Assembly: GCA_963743015.1 (NCBI GenBank)
Contig: CAVUOD010000014.1
Location: 578,070-642,069, forward strand
Origin: CAVSRC01 sp963743015
GTDB lineage: Bacteria; Pseudomonadota; Alphaproteobacteria; Rhizobiales; Kaistiaceae
DNA length: 64,000 nt
Reading direction: 5' to 3'
The notes beneath the pieces are model-generated. The model was not told where the DNA came from and did not search any database. It was given only the letters and a program-made list of their open reading frames with translations. The stretch's first letter is position 1. Each line of letters begins with the position of its first letter. Below, in pieces: positions 38,931-47,619 of this stretch. The translations under genes were made by a program, and so were the position numbers.

Positions 38931-39367
38931 CCATCCGTGGTCCCTTCGCGGTCACGCTGATCGTCCTGCTTTTCGTCTCGCTGGCCGCGAATCTGGTGGT
39001 CGCCGGCTTCGCGGTGGCGCGTTTCGCCGGACCACGGCCCGGCGGCGGCGAGATCGACCGCATCGTTGCGCTGGGCATCCGCGCCTTCCCGCCGGAGATT
39101 CAGGGCGACATCATGACTCAGGTGCGCGCCCATCGCGACGAGTTCCGCGCCGGTCTCGATGCGGTGCGTTCGGCGCGCCAGCAGATGTTCGCGGCGATGC
39201 GCGCCGATCCCTTCGACCGCGCGGCGCTCGATGCGGCCTTCGCCGACGTGCGCCGCTCGACCAACGACGTTCAGACCATCGGCCAGACCATCGTCGCCGA
39301 TGCCATCGCCAACGCCCCGCCGGACGTGCGGGCGCGGATCAGGCCGCCGCGCGGCCCCTTCCCGTAG
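38927..39367 (+). CDS. Periplasmic heavy-metal sensor/Spy-like protein (Metal_resist family)
   Basis: A 146-aa protein with an N-terminal membrane anchor (VTLIVLLFVSLAANLVVAGF) and a helical periplasmic domain: AFPPEIQGDIMTQVRAHRDE, FRAGLDAVRSARQQMFAAMR, DPFDRAALDAAFADVRR, ending RPPRGPFP. This matches the periplasmic heavy-metal sensor (CnrX/Spy-like, LTXXQ-related) pattern. It overlaps the anti-sigma gene by four bases (ATGA) and converges with potI, 16 bases away. It likely modulates the anti-sigma factor or buffers envelope stress. Confidence 0.8.
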   Translation: MTIRGPFAVTLIVLLFVSLAANLVVAGFAVARFAGPRPGGGEIDRIVALGIRAFPPEIQGDIMTQVRAHRDEFRAGLDAVRSARQQMFAAMRADPFDRAALDAAFADVRRSTNDVQTIGQTIVADAIANAPPDVRARIRPPRGPFP

Positions 39368-39383
39368 TCGACAGGACCGGCTT

Positions 39384-40202
39384 TCAGGCGCCCTGTTCGG
39401 CGAGCCGCTCGGCCCGCTGGCGTTCCACCTCGGCCCGCTTCGAGGCGAGCGAGGCGATGATCACCCCGACGGTGACGACGCCGATGAGGATGGTGCACAC
39501 GGCATTGATCTCCGGCGTCACGCCGAGACGGACCTGGCTGTAGATCTTCATCGGCAGGGTGGTGGCGCCGGGACCGGTGGTGAAGCTGGCGATGACCAGG
39601 TCGTCGAGCGACAGGGTGAAGCCCAGCATCCAGCCGGCGACCACGGCCGGGAATATGATCGGCAGGGTGATGACGAAGAACGTCTTGAGCGGCGGACAGC
39701 CGAGGTCCAGCGCCGCCTCTTCCAGGCTGCGGTCGAAGGTGACCAGCCGCGACTGGATGACCACCGCCACGTAGCACATCGAGAAGGTGATGTGGGCGAG
39801 CGTGATGGTCCAGAAGCCGCGCGCGATGTCGAGGGAAACGAACAGCAGCAGCAGCGACAGGCCGGTGATGACGTCGGGCATGACCAGCGGCGCGTAAATC
39901 ATGCCGGAGAACAGCGAACGCCCCTTGAAGCGGCCGAAGCGGACCAGCGCCACCGCCGCCATGGTGCCGAGCACGGTCGCCACGCTCGCCGAAAGCAGCG
40001 CGACACGCAGCGTCACCCAGGCGGCGTCGAGCAGGGCGCGGTCGGTGAGCAGCTCGCCATACCACTTGGTCGACCAGCCGCCCCATACGGTGACCAGCTT
40101 GGAGGCGTTGAACGAATAGATGACCAGCAGGACGATCGGCGCGTAGAGGAACGCCAGACCGAAGGTGATCGAGGTGAGGTTGAATCGCGAGAAGCTCTTC
40201 AT
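39384..40202 (-). CDS. potI: Polyamine ABC transporter permease PotI
   Basis: This 272-aa inner-membrane permease has about six segments and the binding-protein-dependent transport signature EEAALDLGCPPLKTFFVITLP (EAA loop). SITFGLAFLYAPIVLLVIYSF and SLDDLVIASFTTGPGATTLPM are typical of PotI (putrescine). It is the last gene of potFGHI, and its ATG overlaps the potH stop (ATGA). The frame is intact. Confidence 0.93.
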   Translation of the reverse strand: MKSFSRFNLTSITFGLAFLYAPIVLLVIYSFNASKLVTVWGGWSTKWYGELLTDRALLDAAWVTLRVALLSASVATVLGTMAAVALVRFGRFKGRSLFSGMIYAPLVMPDVITGLSLLLLFVSLDIARGFWTITLAHITFSMCYVAVVIQSRLVTFDRSLEEAALDLGCPPLKTFFVITLPIIFPAVVAGWMLGFTLSLDDLVIASFTTGPGATTLPMKIYSQVRLGVTPEINAVCTILIGVVTVGVIIASLASKRAEVERQRAERLAEQGA

Positions 40203-41152
40203 CCTTCTCGCTCCGCGCGGATCTGCTCCTGGTTCTGGAACAGCACGATCGGCACCACCAGGATGAGCAGCAGGATGACGGCGACGGCGGAAGCCAGCGG
40301 CCAGTCACGATTGGAGAAGAACTCGTCCCACAGCGTCTTGCCGATCATCAGCGTGCCGTTGCCGCCGAGCAGGTCGGGGATGACGAATTCGCCGGTGACC
40401 GGGATGAAGACAAGGAAGCAGCCGGCGATGACGCCGGGCAGCGACAGCGGGAAGGTGATCTTCCAGAACGCTTTCAGCGGCGGACAGCCGAGGTCGGCGG
40501 CTGCCTCGAGCAGCGAGGTGTCCATCTTCTCGAGCGCGGCATAGAGCGGCAGCACCATGAAGGGCAGATAGGAATAGACGATGCCGATATAGACCGCCCA
40601 GTTGGTGTTGAGGATGGTGAGCGGGTGGTGGATGAGGCCGAGCCAGAGCAGCAGTTCGTTGAGCAGCCCCTCCTTCTTGAGAATGCCGATCCAGGCGTAG
40701 ACGCGGATCAGGAACGAGGTCCAGAACGGCAGGATGACGAGCATGAGCAGGGTCGGCTGCCAGCGCCGCGCCGCCCGCGCCATGCCGTAGGCGATGGGAT
40801 AGCCGATGAGGAGGACAAGGACGGTGGAGGCGATGGCGATCCACAGGCTCGACAGGTAGGCCTTCCAGTAGAGCGCGTCGGTGGTCAGGTAGGTGTAGTT
40901 GTCGAGGGTGAACTTCTTCGCCTGTTCCCACAGCGCGGCGAAGCCGGCACCGATGTGGAAGGTCGGGAAATAGGGCGGCTGGGCGAGGATCGAGGTGGAG
41001 AAGGAAATCTTCACCACGATCAGGAAGGGAATGAAGAAGAGCACCAGCAGCCAGGCATAGGGGACCGCCAGAACCAGCCAGCGCGCCCAGCCTCCCTTGC
41101 GCTTGGGAGCCTCGGCGGTCGGTGCGGCCTTGGCCAGCTCAGTCACGGCCAT
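40199..41152 (-). CDS. potH: Polyamine ABC transporter permease PotH
   Basis: This 317-aa permease has six membrane segments and the EAA loop LLEAAADLGCPPLKAFWKITFP. The PotH-type features include FFIPFLIVVKISFS near the N-terminus, a periplasmic loop, then LPFWTSFLIRVYAWIGIL and VFIPVTGEFVIPDLLGG. The start was placed at the internal methionine (MAVTELAKAAPTAEA); an alternative start lies five codons upstream. The stop overlaps potI. The ATP-binding subunit gene potG lies upstream, separated by an intergenic repeat block. Confidence 0.93.
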   Translation of the reverse strand: MAVTELAKAAPTAEAPKRKGGWARWLVLAVPYAWLLVLFFIPFLIVVKISFSTSILAQPPYFPTFHIGAGFAALWEQAKKFTLDNYTYLTTDALYWKAYLSSLWIAIASTVLVLLIGYPIAYGMARAARRWQPTLLMLVILPFWTSFLIRVYAWIGILKKEGLLNELLLWLGLIHHPLTILNTNWAVYIGIVYSYLPFMVLPLYAALEKMDTSLLEAAADLGCPPLKAFWKITFPLSLPGVIAGCFLVFIPVTGEFVIPDLLGGNGTLMIGKTLWDEFFSNRDWPLASAVAVILLLILVVPIVLFQNQEQIRAEREG

Positions 41153-41200
41153 CGGTGTCCATCCCAAGCAAGGCGCTACCGCATCCGAGCACCCGCTTTC

Positions 41201-41335
41201 CCCTCACCCGGCTCGGCCTGCGGCCTCGCCACCCTCTCCCACAAGGGGAGAGGGTGCGCTGTGGCAACGCCGCGAGTCCCAACCCTCTCCCCTCGTGGGA
41301 GAGGGTGGTGCGCGCAGCGCACCGGGTGAGGGGGA
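41201..41335. repeat. Intergenic repeat block, CTCTCCC class, inside the pot operon
   Basis: The outer arms CCCCTCACCCGG and CCGGGTGAGGGG are inverted and enclose two hairpins, ACCCTCTCCC/GGGGAGAGGGT and AACCCTCTCCC/GGGAGAGGGT. It lies between potG and potH, where it may influence mRNA stability and relative expression. Confidence 0.65.
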
Positions 41336-41347
41336 GCGGCGTGCCCG

Positions 41348-42566
41348 TCATTTGGTCAGCACGACGCCGCCGTCGCGCGACCAGGTGAGCCAGACCTTGT
41401 CCTCCCAGGTGATCGGCCGCTCGACCAGGCGCGTCGCGTTGGCGACGGTCGCCTTCAGCGTGGCGCCGCTGGCCAGGCGGACGTGATAGATGGAGATGTC
41501 GCCGAGATAGCCGATGTCCCAGACCTCGCCGGCAACGGCGTTCACCGACGGATCGGCGGGCGCGGCGAGCGAGACGCCGATCTTCTCCGGCCTGACGGCG
41601 AACCAGGCGGTGTCGCCGACGCTTGCCTGGACCTCCTGGCGGTCGACTTCGACGGTGGCGCCGGTGCCGGCGCAATCCATGCGGATGGCGCCACCCGCGG
41701 CGGCGGCGACCGTGCCTTCCAGCAGGTTGATGTTGCCGATGAAGTCGGCGACGTAGCGCGAGTTGGGCTGCTCGTAGATCTCGGCCGGCGTGCCGATCTG
41801 GACGATCTTGCCGTGGTCCATCACCGCGATGCGGTCGGCCAGCGTCATCGCCTCTTCCTGGTCGTGGGTGACGATGACGAAGGTGAGGCCGAGATCGACC
41901 TGCAGGTCGGAGAGCTCGAACTGGGTCTCCTCGCGCAGCTTCTTGTCGAGCGCGCCCAGCGGCTCGTCGAGCAGCAGCACCTTGGGCTTCTTGGCCAGCG
42001 AGCGGGCAAGCGCGACGCGCTGGCGCTGGCCGCCGGAGAGCTGGTGCGGCTTGCGCTTGGCGAAGGGCGTCAGCTTGACCAGCTTCAGCATCTCCTCGAC
42101 GCGCAGCTTGATGTCGGCTGCCGGCATCCCCGCCTGCTTGAGGCCGAAGGCGACGTTGCGCCTCCACCGTCATGTGCGGAAACAGGGCGTAGGACTGGAA
42201 CATCATGTTGCTCGGCCGCCGATAGGGCGGCACGCCGGCGAGGTTCTTGCCGTCGAGCAGGATGTCGCCCATCGTCGGCTCCTCGAAGCCGGCGACCATG
42301 CGCATCATGGTGGTCTTGCCGCAGCCGGACGGCCCGAGCAGGGCAAAGAACTCGCGCTCGTAGATGGAAAGCGAGATGTCGTCGACGGCGGCGAAATCGC
42401 CGAAGCGCTTGGTGACGCCGTGGAACTCGATGAAGGGTTTCGGCGGCGGGGTCGTTCCACGGAGCAAACTTGCGCCGAACCGGTCCGAGAGCGGTGCTTG
42501 GCCATCCTGCCCCCTGAGGTCGGCGGCGGCGCGCGACGCTGTGCCGCCGCCCGACCAGTCGGTCAT
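41348..42566 (-). CDS. potG: Polyamine ABC transporter ATP-binding protein PotG, one frameshift
   Basis: An ABC ATPase of about 405 aa. Walker A is GPSGCGKTT (near residue 73), Q-loop MMFQSYALFPHMTVE, signature LSGGQRQRVALARSL, Walker B VLLLDEPLGALD, H-loop IVTHDQEEAMTLAD. A C-terminal TOBE domain (WFAVRPEKIGVSL) ends GGVVLTK. The frame changes at about 42165; removing one G there restores MTVERNVAFGLKQAGMP. The ATG at 42566 overlaps the potF stop (ATGA). Unusually, the N-terminus carries about 45 extra residues before FIEFHGVTKRFG. Confidence 0.9.
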
Positions 42567-43654
42567 TGCCCCGTCTTGATCGACGTCCACGTCCGCGTCC
42601 ACAGGCGCTGGAACTTCTGATCCGGGGGCGTCGTGGTGAACGTCTTGTCGAGGACGTTCTGCGGCGGATAGATGGCCGGGTCGCCAATGACGTCCTGGCT
42701 GAGCAGCTTCTGCGAATCGAGATTGCCGTTGGCGTAGTAGACGTAGTCGGAATTCGCCGCGGCGACCTTCGGGTCCATCATGTAATTGATGAAGGCAAGG
42801 GCGTTGTCGGGATGCGGCGCATCCTTGAGGACGGCCATCGAATCAAACCACATCAGCGCCCCTTCCTTGGGGATCGAATAGGCGATGTGGACGCCGTTCT
42901 TGGCCTCGTCGGCGCGGTCCCTGGCCTGGAACACGTCGCCCGAATAGCCGATCGCCATGCAGATGTCGCCATTGGCCAGCGCGTCGATATATTCGGACGA
43001 GTGGAACTTCTGGACATAGGGCGCGACCGCCTTCAGCGCCTCTCCCGCCTTGTTCAGATCGTCCGGGTTCTTGGAGTTCGGGTCGAGGCCGAGATAGGCC
43101 AGCATCGACGGGATCACGTCGTCCGGCGAATCGAGGAAATAGACGCCGCAGCTCTTGAACTTGGCGATGATCTTGGGATCGAAGACCATGGCCCAGGAAT
43201 CGAGCGGCGCATCGGGCATGATCTGCTTGATCTTGTCGACGTTGTAGCCGATGCCGGTGGTCCCCCACATGTAGTCCTCGGCGTACTTGTTGCCGGGATC
43301 GTAGTTGGCCAGGCGATCGGAAATGAATTTCCACTGGTGCTTGTCGTTGGGCAGCTTCGATTTGTCGAGCGGCTGCAGAACGCCTGCCTTGATCATGCGT
43401 TCGAGGTTCGGGTTGGTCGGAACGATCACGTCATAGCCGGACGCGCCGGCATAGACCTTGGCCTCCAGCGTCTCCATGGAATCGTAGACGTCGTAGGTGA
43501 CCTTGATGCCGGTCTCCTTGGTGAAGTTGGCCAGCGTGTCTTCGGCGATATAGTCCGACCAGTTGTAGACATTGACCACCTTGTCCTCGGCCGAGGCCGA
43601 TGTGGTCACGAAAAGGGCAGCGGCGGCGAGCAGGAAGGCTGAACGGGCGAGCAT
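42563..43654 (-). CDS. potF: Polyamine-binding periplasmic protein PotF
   Basis: A 363-aa protein. The signal peptide MLARSAFLLAAAALFVTTSA (cleavage near ASA-ED) is followed by the PotD/PotF fold: VVNVYNWSDYIAEDTLANF, YDVIVPTNPNLERMI, DYMWGTTGIGYNVDKI, DICMAIGYSGDVFQARDRA and IPKEGALMWFDSMAVLKDAP. The conserved aromatic and acidic residues suggest putrescine-type ligands. ATG at 43654 is preceded by GAAGGAG; the longer frame upstream lacks a signal sequence. It is first in potFGHI and divergent from puuA. Confidence 0.93.
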   Translation of the reverse strand: MLARSAFLLAAAALFVTTSASAEDKVVNVYNWSDYIAEDTLANFTKETGIKVTYDVYDSMETLEAKVYAGASGYDVIVPTNPNLERMIKAGVLQPLDKSKLPNDKHQWKFISDRLANYDPGNKYAEDYMWGTTGIGYNVDKIKQIMPDAPLDSWAMVFDPKIIAKFKSCGVYFLDSPDDVIPSMLAYLGLDPNSKNPDDLNKAGEALKAVAPYVQKFHSSEYIDALANGDICMAIGYSGDVFQARDRADEAKNGVHIAYSIPKEGALMWFDSMAVLKDAPHPDNALAFINYMMDPKVAAANSDYVYYANGNLDSQKLLSQDVIGDPAIYPPQNVLDKTFTTTPPDQKFQRLWTRTWTSIKTGQ

Positions 43655-43916
43655 TTCGGTCTCCTTCGGGCAAACCGGCCGGGAGCCCCCAACACGCCAG
43701 ACGGCGCCGGTTCCGGCCGAATTCCACCCCACGTTAAGGTTGATTGCGAACGGCGACAACCAGATCCTGGGCCGACCATGCTAGAATCGGGCCGCTCGCC
43801 GTCCGGTTGCCGCTTTCCGCAATTCCGCGCAAGATCGCCGGACTGTGCGTTTTCCATTCGCCATGGCCGGCCCAACCCCAGGGGTGCCGGCGCTCTGGCG
43901 GCAACATAGGTGAATC

Positions 43917-45314
43917 GTGGCACGCAAGAAGAAGGCCTCGTCGGTCTCCGAACAGACCCGGGGCGTGACATCGCTGAAAGAGGCGGAGGCGTGGATCGCC
44001 CGGCGCGGCATGGAGGACATCGAGTGCATCGTCCCCGACCAGGCCGGGGTGGCGCGCGGCAAGATGATGCCGGTGCAGAAGTTCCTCGCCGGGCCGACAA
44101 TGGCGATGCCGGTGTCGATCTTCACCCAGACGATTGCCGGCGACTGGCCGCACGACGACGAAACCTTCCAGAACGACAGCGCCGACCAGGACATCCACCT
44201 GGAGCCGGATTTCTCCACCCTGTCGGTGGTGCCGTGGGAAAGCGACCCGACGGCGCAGGTCATCCACGACGCCTATCACGCCGACGGGCGGCCGGTGGAG
44301 ATTGCGCCGCGCCAGGTGCTGCGCCGGGTGATCGAGCTCTATCACAATCGCGGCTGGGTGCCGGTGGTGGCGCCGGAGATCGAATTCTATCTGGTCAAGC
44401 CGAACAAGGATCCCGACTACCCGCTGGAGCCGCCGACCGGCCGCTCGGGGCGGCCGGAATCGGCGCGCCAGTCCTATTCGATCGCCGCTGTCAACGAATT
44501 CGACGACCTGTTCGACGACATCTACGACTTCTCCGAGCAGCAGGAACTGGAAATCGACACGCTGATCCACGAGGAAGGCGCGGCGCAGATGGAGATCAAC
44601 CTGCGCCACGGCGATCCGCTGGTGCTGGCCGACCAGGTGTTCCAGTTCAAGCGCACCATCCGCGAGGCGGCGCTGCGCCACGACATGTATGCCACCTTCA
44701 TGGCCAAGCCGATGAGCCATGAGCCGGGCTCGGCCATGCACATCCACCAGTCGGTCAACGACATGAAGACCGGCGCCAACATCTTCTCGGACGCCGCCGG
44801 CGACCCGACGCCGGAGTTCTTCGCCTTCATCGGCGGCTCGCAGAAATACCTGCCGGCGGTGACCTGCATCATGGCGCCCTACGTCAATTCCTACCGGCGG
44901 CTGGTGCGCTACGGCTCGGCACCGGTCAACACCATGTGGGGCTACGACAACCGCACGGTCGGCCTGCGCGTGCCCTATTCCACGCCGGCGGCGCGGCGCA
45001 TCGAGAACCGCATCCCCTCCTCCGACGCCAATCCGTATCTGGCGGTCGCCGCGTCTCTCGCCTGCGGCTATCTCGGCATGACCGAGGGGCTGATGGTCAC
45101 CGAGCCGGCAGCCGGCTCGGCGCACCAGGAGGATATCGCGCTGCCGCGCGGCCTCTTGGAAGCGGTGGCGCTGTTCGAGGAATGCGAGGAGCTGGTCGAG
45201 ATCTTCGGCAAGCGCTTCGTCAACACCTACCGGGCCATCAAGCAGGCCGAGTTCGAGACCTTCATGCAGGTGATCAGCCCGTGGGAGCGCGAATACCTGC
45301 TGCTCAACGTGTAG
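43917..45314 (+). CDS. puuA: Gamma-glutamylputrescine synthetase (glutamine-synthetase family)
   Basis: The enzyme joins glutamate to putrescine with ATP, the first step of the Puu pathway. The 465-aa protein has the GS catalytic fold: VVAPEIEFYLV (metal-binding Glu), HEEGAAQMEINLRHGDPL, MSHEPGSAMHIHQSVND, and the ATP/glutamate region SYRRLVRYGSAP and NRIPSSDANPYLAVAASLA. GTG at 43917 (VARKKKAS) follows AGGTGA. Its location beside potFGHI and the puuB-type oxidase supports a polyamine role rather than general glutamine synthesis. The frame is intact. Confidence 0.9.
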   Translation: MARKKKASSVSEQTRGVTSLKEAEAWIARRGMEDIECIVPDQAGVARGKMMPVQKFLAGPTMAMPVSIFTQTIAGDWPHDDETFQNDSADQDIHLEPDFSTLSVVPWESDPTAQVIHDAYHADGRPVEIAPRQVLRRVIELYHNRGWVPVVAPEIEFYLVKPNKDPDYPLEPPTGRSGRPESARQSYSIAAVNEFDDLFDDIYDFSEQQELEIDTLIHEEGAAQMEINLRHGDPLVLADQVFQFKRTIREAALRHDMYATFMAKPMSHEPGSAMHIHQSVNDMKTGANIFSDAAGDPTPEFFAFIGGSQKYLPAVTCIMAPYVNSYRRLVRYGSAPVNTMWGYDNRTVGLRVPYSTPAARRIENRIPSSDANPYLAVAASLACGYLGMTEGLMVTEPAAGSAHQEDIALPRGLLEAVALFEECEELVEIFGKRFVNTYRAIKQAEFETFMQVISPWEREYLLLNV

Positions 45315-45364
45315 ACACGAACTTGCCGGCGTGAGGCCTATGTCGATCAGGTTGTCGTCCAACG

Positions 45365-45786
45365 AAATCCGAGGCCGCCAATCGATCGCTCGAAGCATCC
45401 GCACTGCTGATCCGCTGCGGCTATCGCGTTTATCGACCCGAGGCCGACACGGATGGCGAGGATCTGGTGTTGAGGACGCCGGCCGGTAACACGTCATTCC
45501 CGTACAATTGAAGGGCCGTATTACCGTCGACTGAGGATCGCTACGGCAGCTTGCCGGAGATCCAGCATGTTCGTTTCAGCGGACGGCCCCTTTCGGCAAG
45601 ACACGCACCGCGAATGGTATTTGATCCCGCACGGCTCGCAGTCCCGAATGGATGAAGAAGCGCGGCAACGGGCACCGGCGAAATGGAATGGCGCGATTTG
45701 TCGAGGTGAGCGAGTCCATGTCTCCAAGCTCGATCGGGGCTTCCTTCGGGCCCTATCGTATCCGGCGTCTGCGCGAGGGACACTGA
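45365..45786 (+). pseudogene. Decayed gene, possible PD-(D/E)XK nuclease-fold protein
   Basis: No single frame is open, but successive frames give a coherent protein: ESEAANRSLEASALLIRCGY, then RPEADTDGEDLVLRTPAG, then in a second frame VIPVQLKGRITVD, then in a third MFVSADGPFRQDTHREWYLI-type sequence, and a last piece SPSSIGASFGPYRIRRLREG ending TGA at 45786. The GEDLVL...VQLKG arrangement resembles the D-x(n)-(E/Q)-x-K core of PD-(D/E)XK nucleases. At least three frame changes and an internal TGA are needed within 420 bases, more than in neighbouring genes, so real decay is likely. The family assignment is tentative. Confidence 0.45.
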
Positions 45787-45796
45787 GGAGGCACCG

Positions 45797-46273
45797 ATGC
45801 CGAAGAAGATCAACCTTGCTAGAGCGCCGTCGAGCGCTGGCACACTCTATCCGCCGCCTTTCGACGAACCGTGCCGCGCCCGCCGCCGCTTCAAGCTCGG
45901 CGACGCCGCGGGGCTCACCCAGTTCGGCGTCAATCTGTGCACGCTGCCGCCGGGCGCGTGGTCGAGCCAGCGCCACTGGCACAGTCAAGAGGACGAGCTC
46001 GTCTATGTCGTCTTCGGCAGGGTGACGCTGGTCACCGACGAAGGCGAGGAAGTGCTCCGCGCGGGCGAGGCCGCCGGCTTCAAGGCGGGCGAGGAGAACG
46101 GCCACTGCTTCCAGAACCGCTCGGACGAAGACGTCGTCCTCATGGAGATCGGCACGCGCGTTCCCGGCGACATCGCCGTCTATTCCGACATCGACATGAA
46201 GACGACACCCGACGGCGCCTATGTCCACAAGGACGGCACGCCCTATCCGGAGCAGGAGCGCCGCAGCGGGTGA
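45797..46273 (+). CDS. Cupin-domain protein, 158 aa
   Basis: A single cupin barrel. Motif 1 is around QRHWHSQEDELVYVVFGRVT (metal-type histidines HWH and Glu) and motif 2 GEAAGFKAGEENGHCFQNRS (His in GHCF). GAGGAGG lies just before the ATG at 45797. Cupins of this length are often found beside gamma-glutamylputrescine oxidases. The role here is unknown: it may be a metabolite sensor or a small isomerase. The stop overlaps the GTG start of puuB (GTGA), so the two are translationally coupled. Confidence 0.85.
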   Translation: MPKKINLARAPSSAGTLYPPPFDEPCRARRRFKLGDAAGLTQFGVNLCTLPPGAWSSQRHWHSQEDELVYVVFGRVTLVTDEGEEVLRAGEAAGFKAGEENGHCFQNRSDEDVVLMEIGTRVPGDIAVYSDIDMKTTPDGAYVHKDGTPYPEQERRSG

Positions 46274-47554
46274 CGCAGGCCCACGCACCCTCCCTCTATG
46301 CCGCGACGGCCGACGACGCGCTGGCGTTTCCGCCGCTGACCGAGTCCGTGCGTGCCGACGTCGCCATCGTCGGTGGCGGTTTCACCGGCCTGTCGGCGGC
46401 GCTGCATCTGGCGGAGGCCGGTGTCGACGTGGCGCTGGTCGAGGCGAACAGCGTGGGCTGGGGAGCCTCGGGGCGCAATGGCGGCCAGCTGCATAGCGGC
46501 CAGCGGCGCGACCAGGACTGGCTGGAGGCGCGCCTCGGCGGCGATGCGGCGCGGCAGCTGTGGGTGTTGGCGGAAGAGGCCAAGGCGGCCACGCTCGGCC
46601 TTATCGAGACCCACGGCATCGCCTGCGACTGGCGGCCGGGCCTCATCGAGGCGGTCCACAAGCAGACGCTCACCGCCGACGAGATCGCCTATGTCGACAA
46701 GCTCAGGAACGATTACGGCTATGACGCCGTCACCTGGCTTGATCGTGCGGCGCTGAGCGACGCCATCGGCACCGATGTCTATTTCGGCGGGCGGCGCGAT
46801 GCGCGGCGCCGGGCATCTCGATCCCCTGAAGTTCGCGCAAGGCCTGGCGCGCGCCGCGTGGCAGGCCGGCGCCCGCATCTTCGAGGGAACGCGCGCCACA
46901 CGGATCACCGGAGAGGCGGCAACCGGGTTCTCGGTCGCAACGCCGTCTGCCGCCATTTCGGCCGAGATCGTCATCCTCGCCGGCAACGGCTACCTCGCGG
47001 GGATCGACGGGCAAGTCGAGGCGCGGGTGATGCCGATCGACAATTACATCGTCGCCACCGAGCCGATCGGGGCCGGGCGGCCGGGCGGCCTGATCGCAAA
47101 TGGCGAGGCGGTCTCCGATACGCGCTTCGTCGTCTACTACTTCCGGCCAAGCGCCGATGGCCGCCTGGTCTTCGGTGGCGGCGAGACCTACGGCCACAAT
47201 AGCCGTGATAATGTTGCCGCGCTGGTGCGCGGGCATCTCGCCGCGATCTATCCGCAGCTTGCCGATGCGCCGCTCGCCTATGCCTGGGGCGGCACGCTGG
47301 CGATCACGCTCAATCGCCTGCCCTATATCCGCCGCGTGCGGCCGGGCGTCTATGCCGCCGCCGGCTATTCCGGCCAGGGGGTCGCCATTGCGCCGTTTGC
47401 GGGAAAGATCCTGGCACAGGCGATCGCCGGCAATCCGGCCAGGCTCGACAGCTTCGCCGCCCTGCCCATGTCGGCCTTTCCGGGCGGCGCCCTGCTGCGC
47501 TTCCCGGCGCTGGTCGCGGCCATGATGTGGTACCGGCTGCGCGACCGCCTCTGA
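46270..47554 (+). CDS. puuB: FAD-dependent oxidoreductase, gamma-glutamylputrescine oxidase type; one frameshift
   Basis: The N-terminal dinucleotide-binding motif is ADVAIVGGGFTGLSAALHLAEAG (residues 30-52, GxGxxG), followed by SVGWGASGRNGGQLHSGQR, typical of PuuB/OrdL DAO-family oxidases. After a break near 46788 the protein continues AMRGAGHLDPLKFAQGLARA, AEIVILAGNGYLAG, RFVVYYFRPSADGRLVFGGG and the C-terminal FAD contact AGYSGQGVAIAPFAGKILA. Removing one G from GGG at about 46790 joins the halves into about 427 aa. It oxidises gamma-glutamylputrescine, producing an aldehyde and H2O2. GTG start at 46270 overlaps the cupin stop. Confidence 0.88.
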
Positions 47555-47619
47555 CGCGTCCTGGCGCTTCCGGTCACGCGCGGCGCGATGTAGAAGACGC
47601 GCGCCGAAGGGGCGCTGCC

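Noticed and set aside
45340..45489. ORF of 49 codons starting at the ATG at 45340
   Set aside because: Arginine/serine-rich with no ribosome-binding site, and it is out of frame with the coherent nuclease-like peptide covering the same bases.
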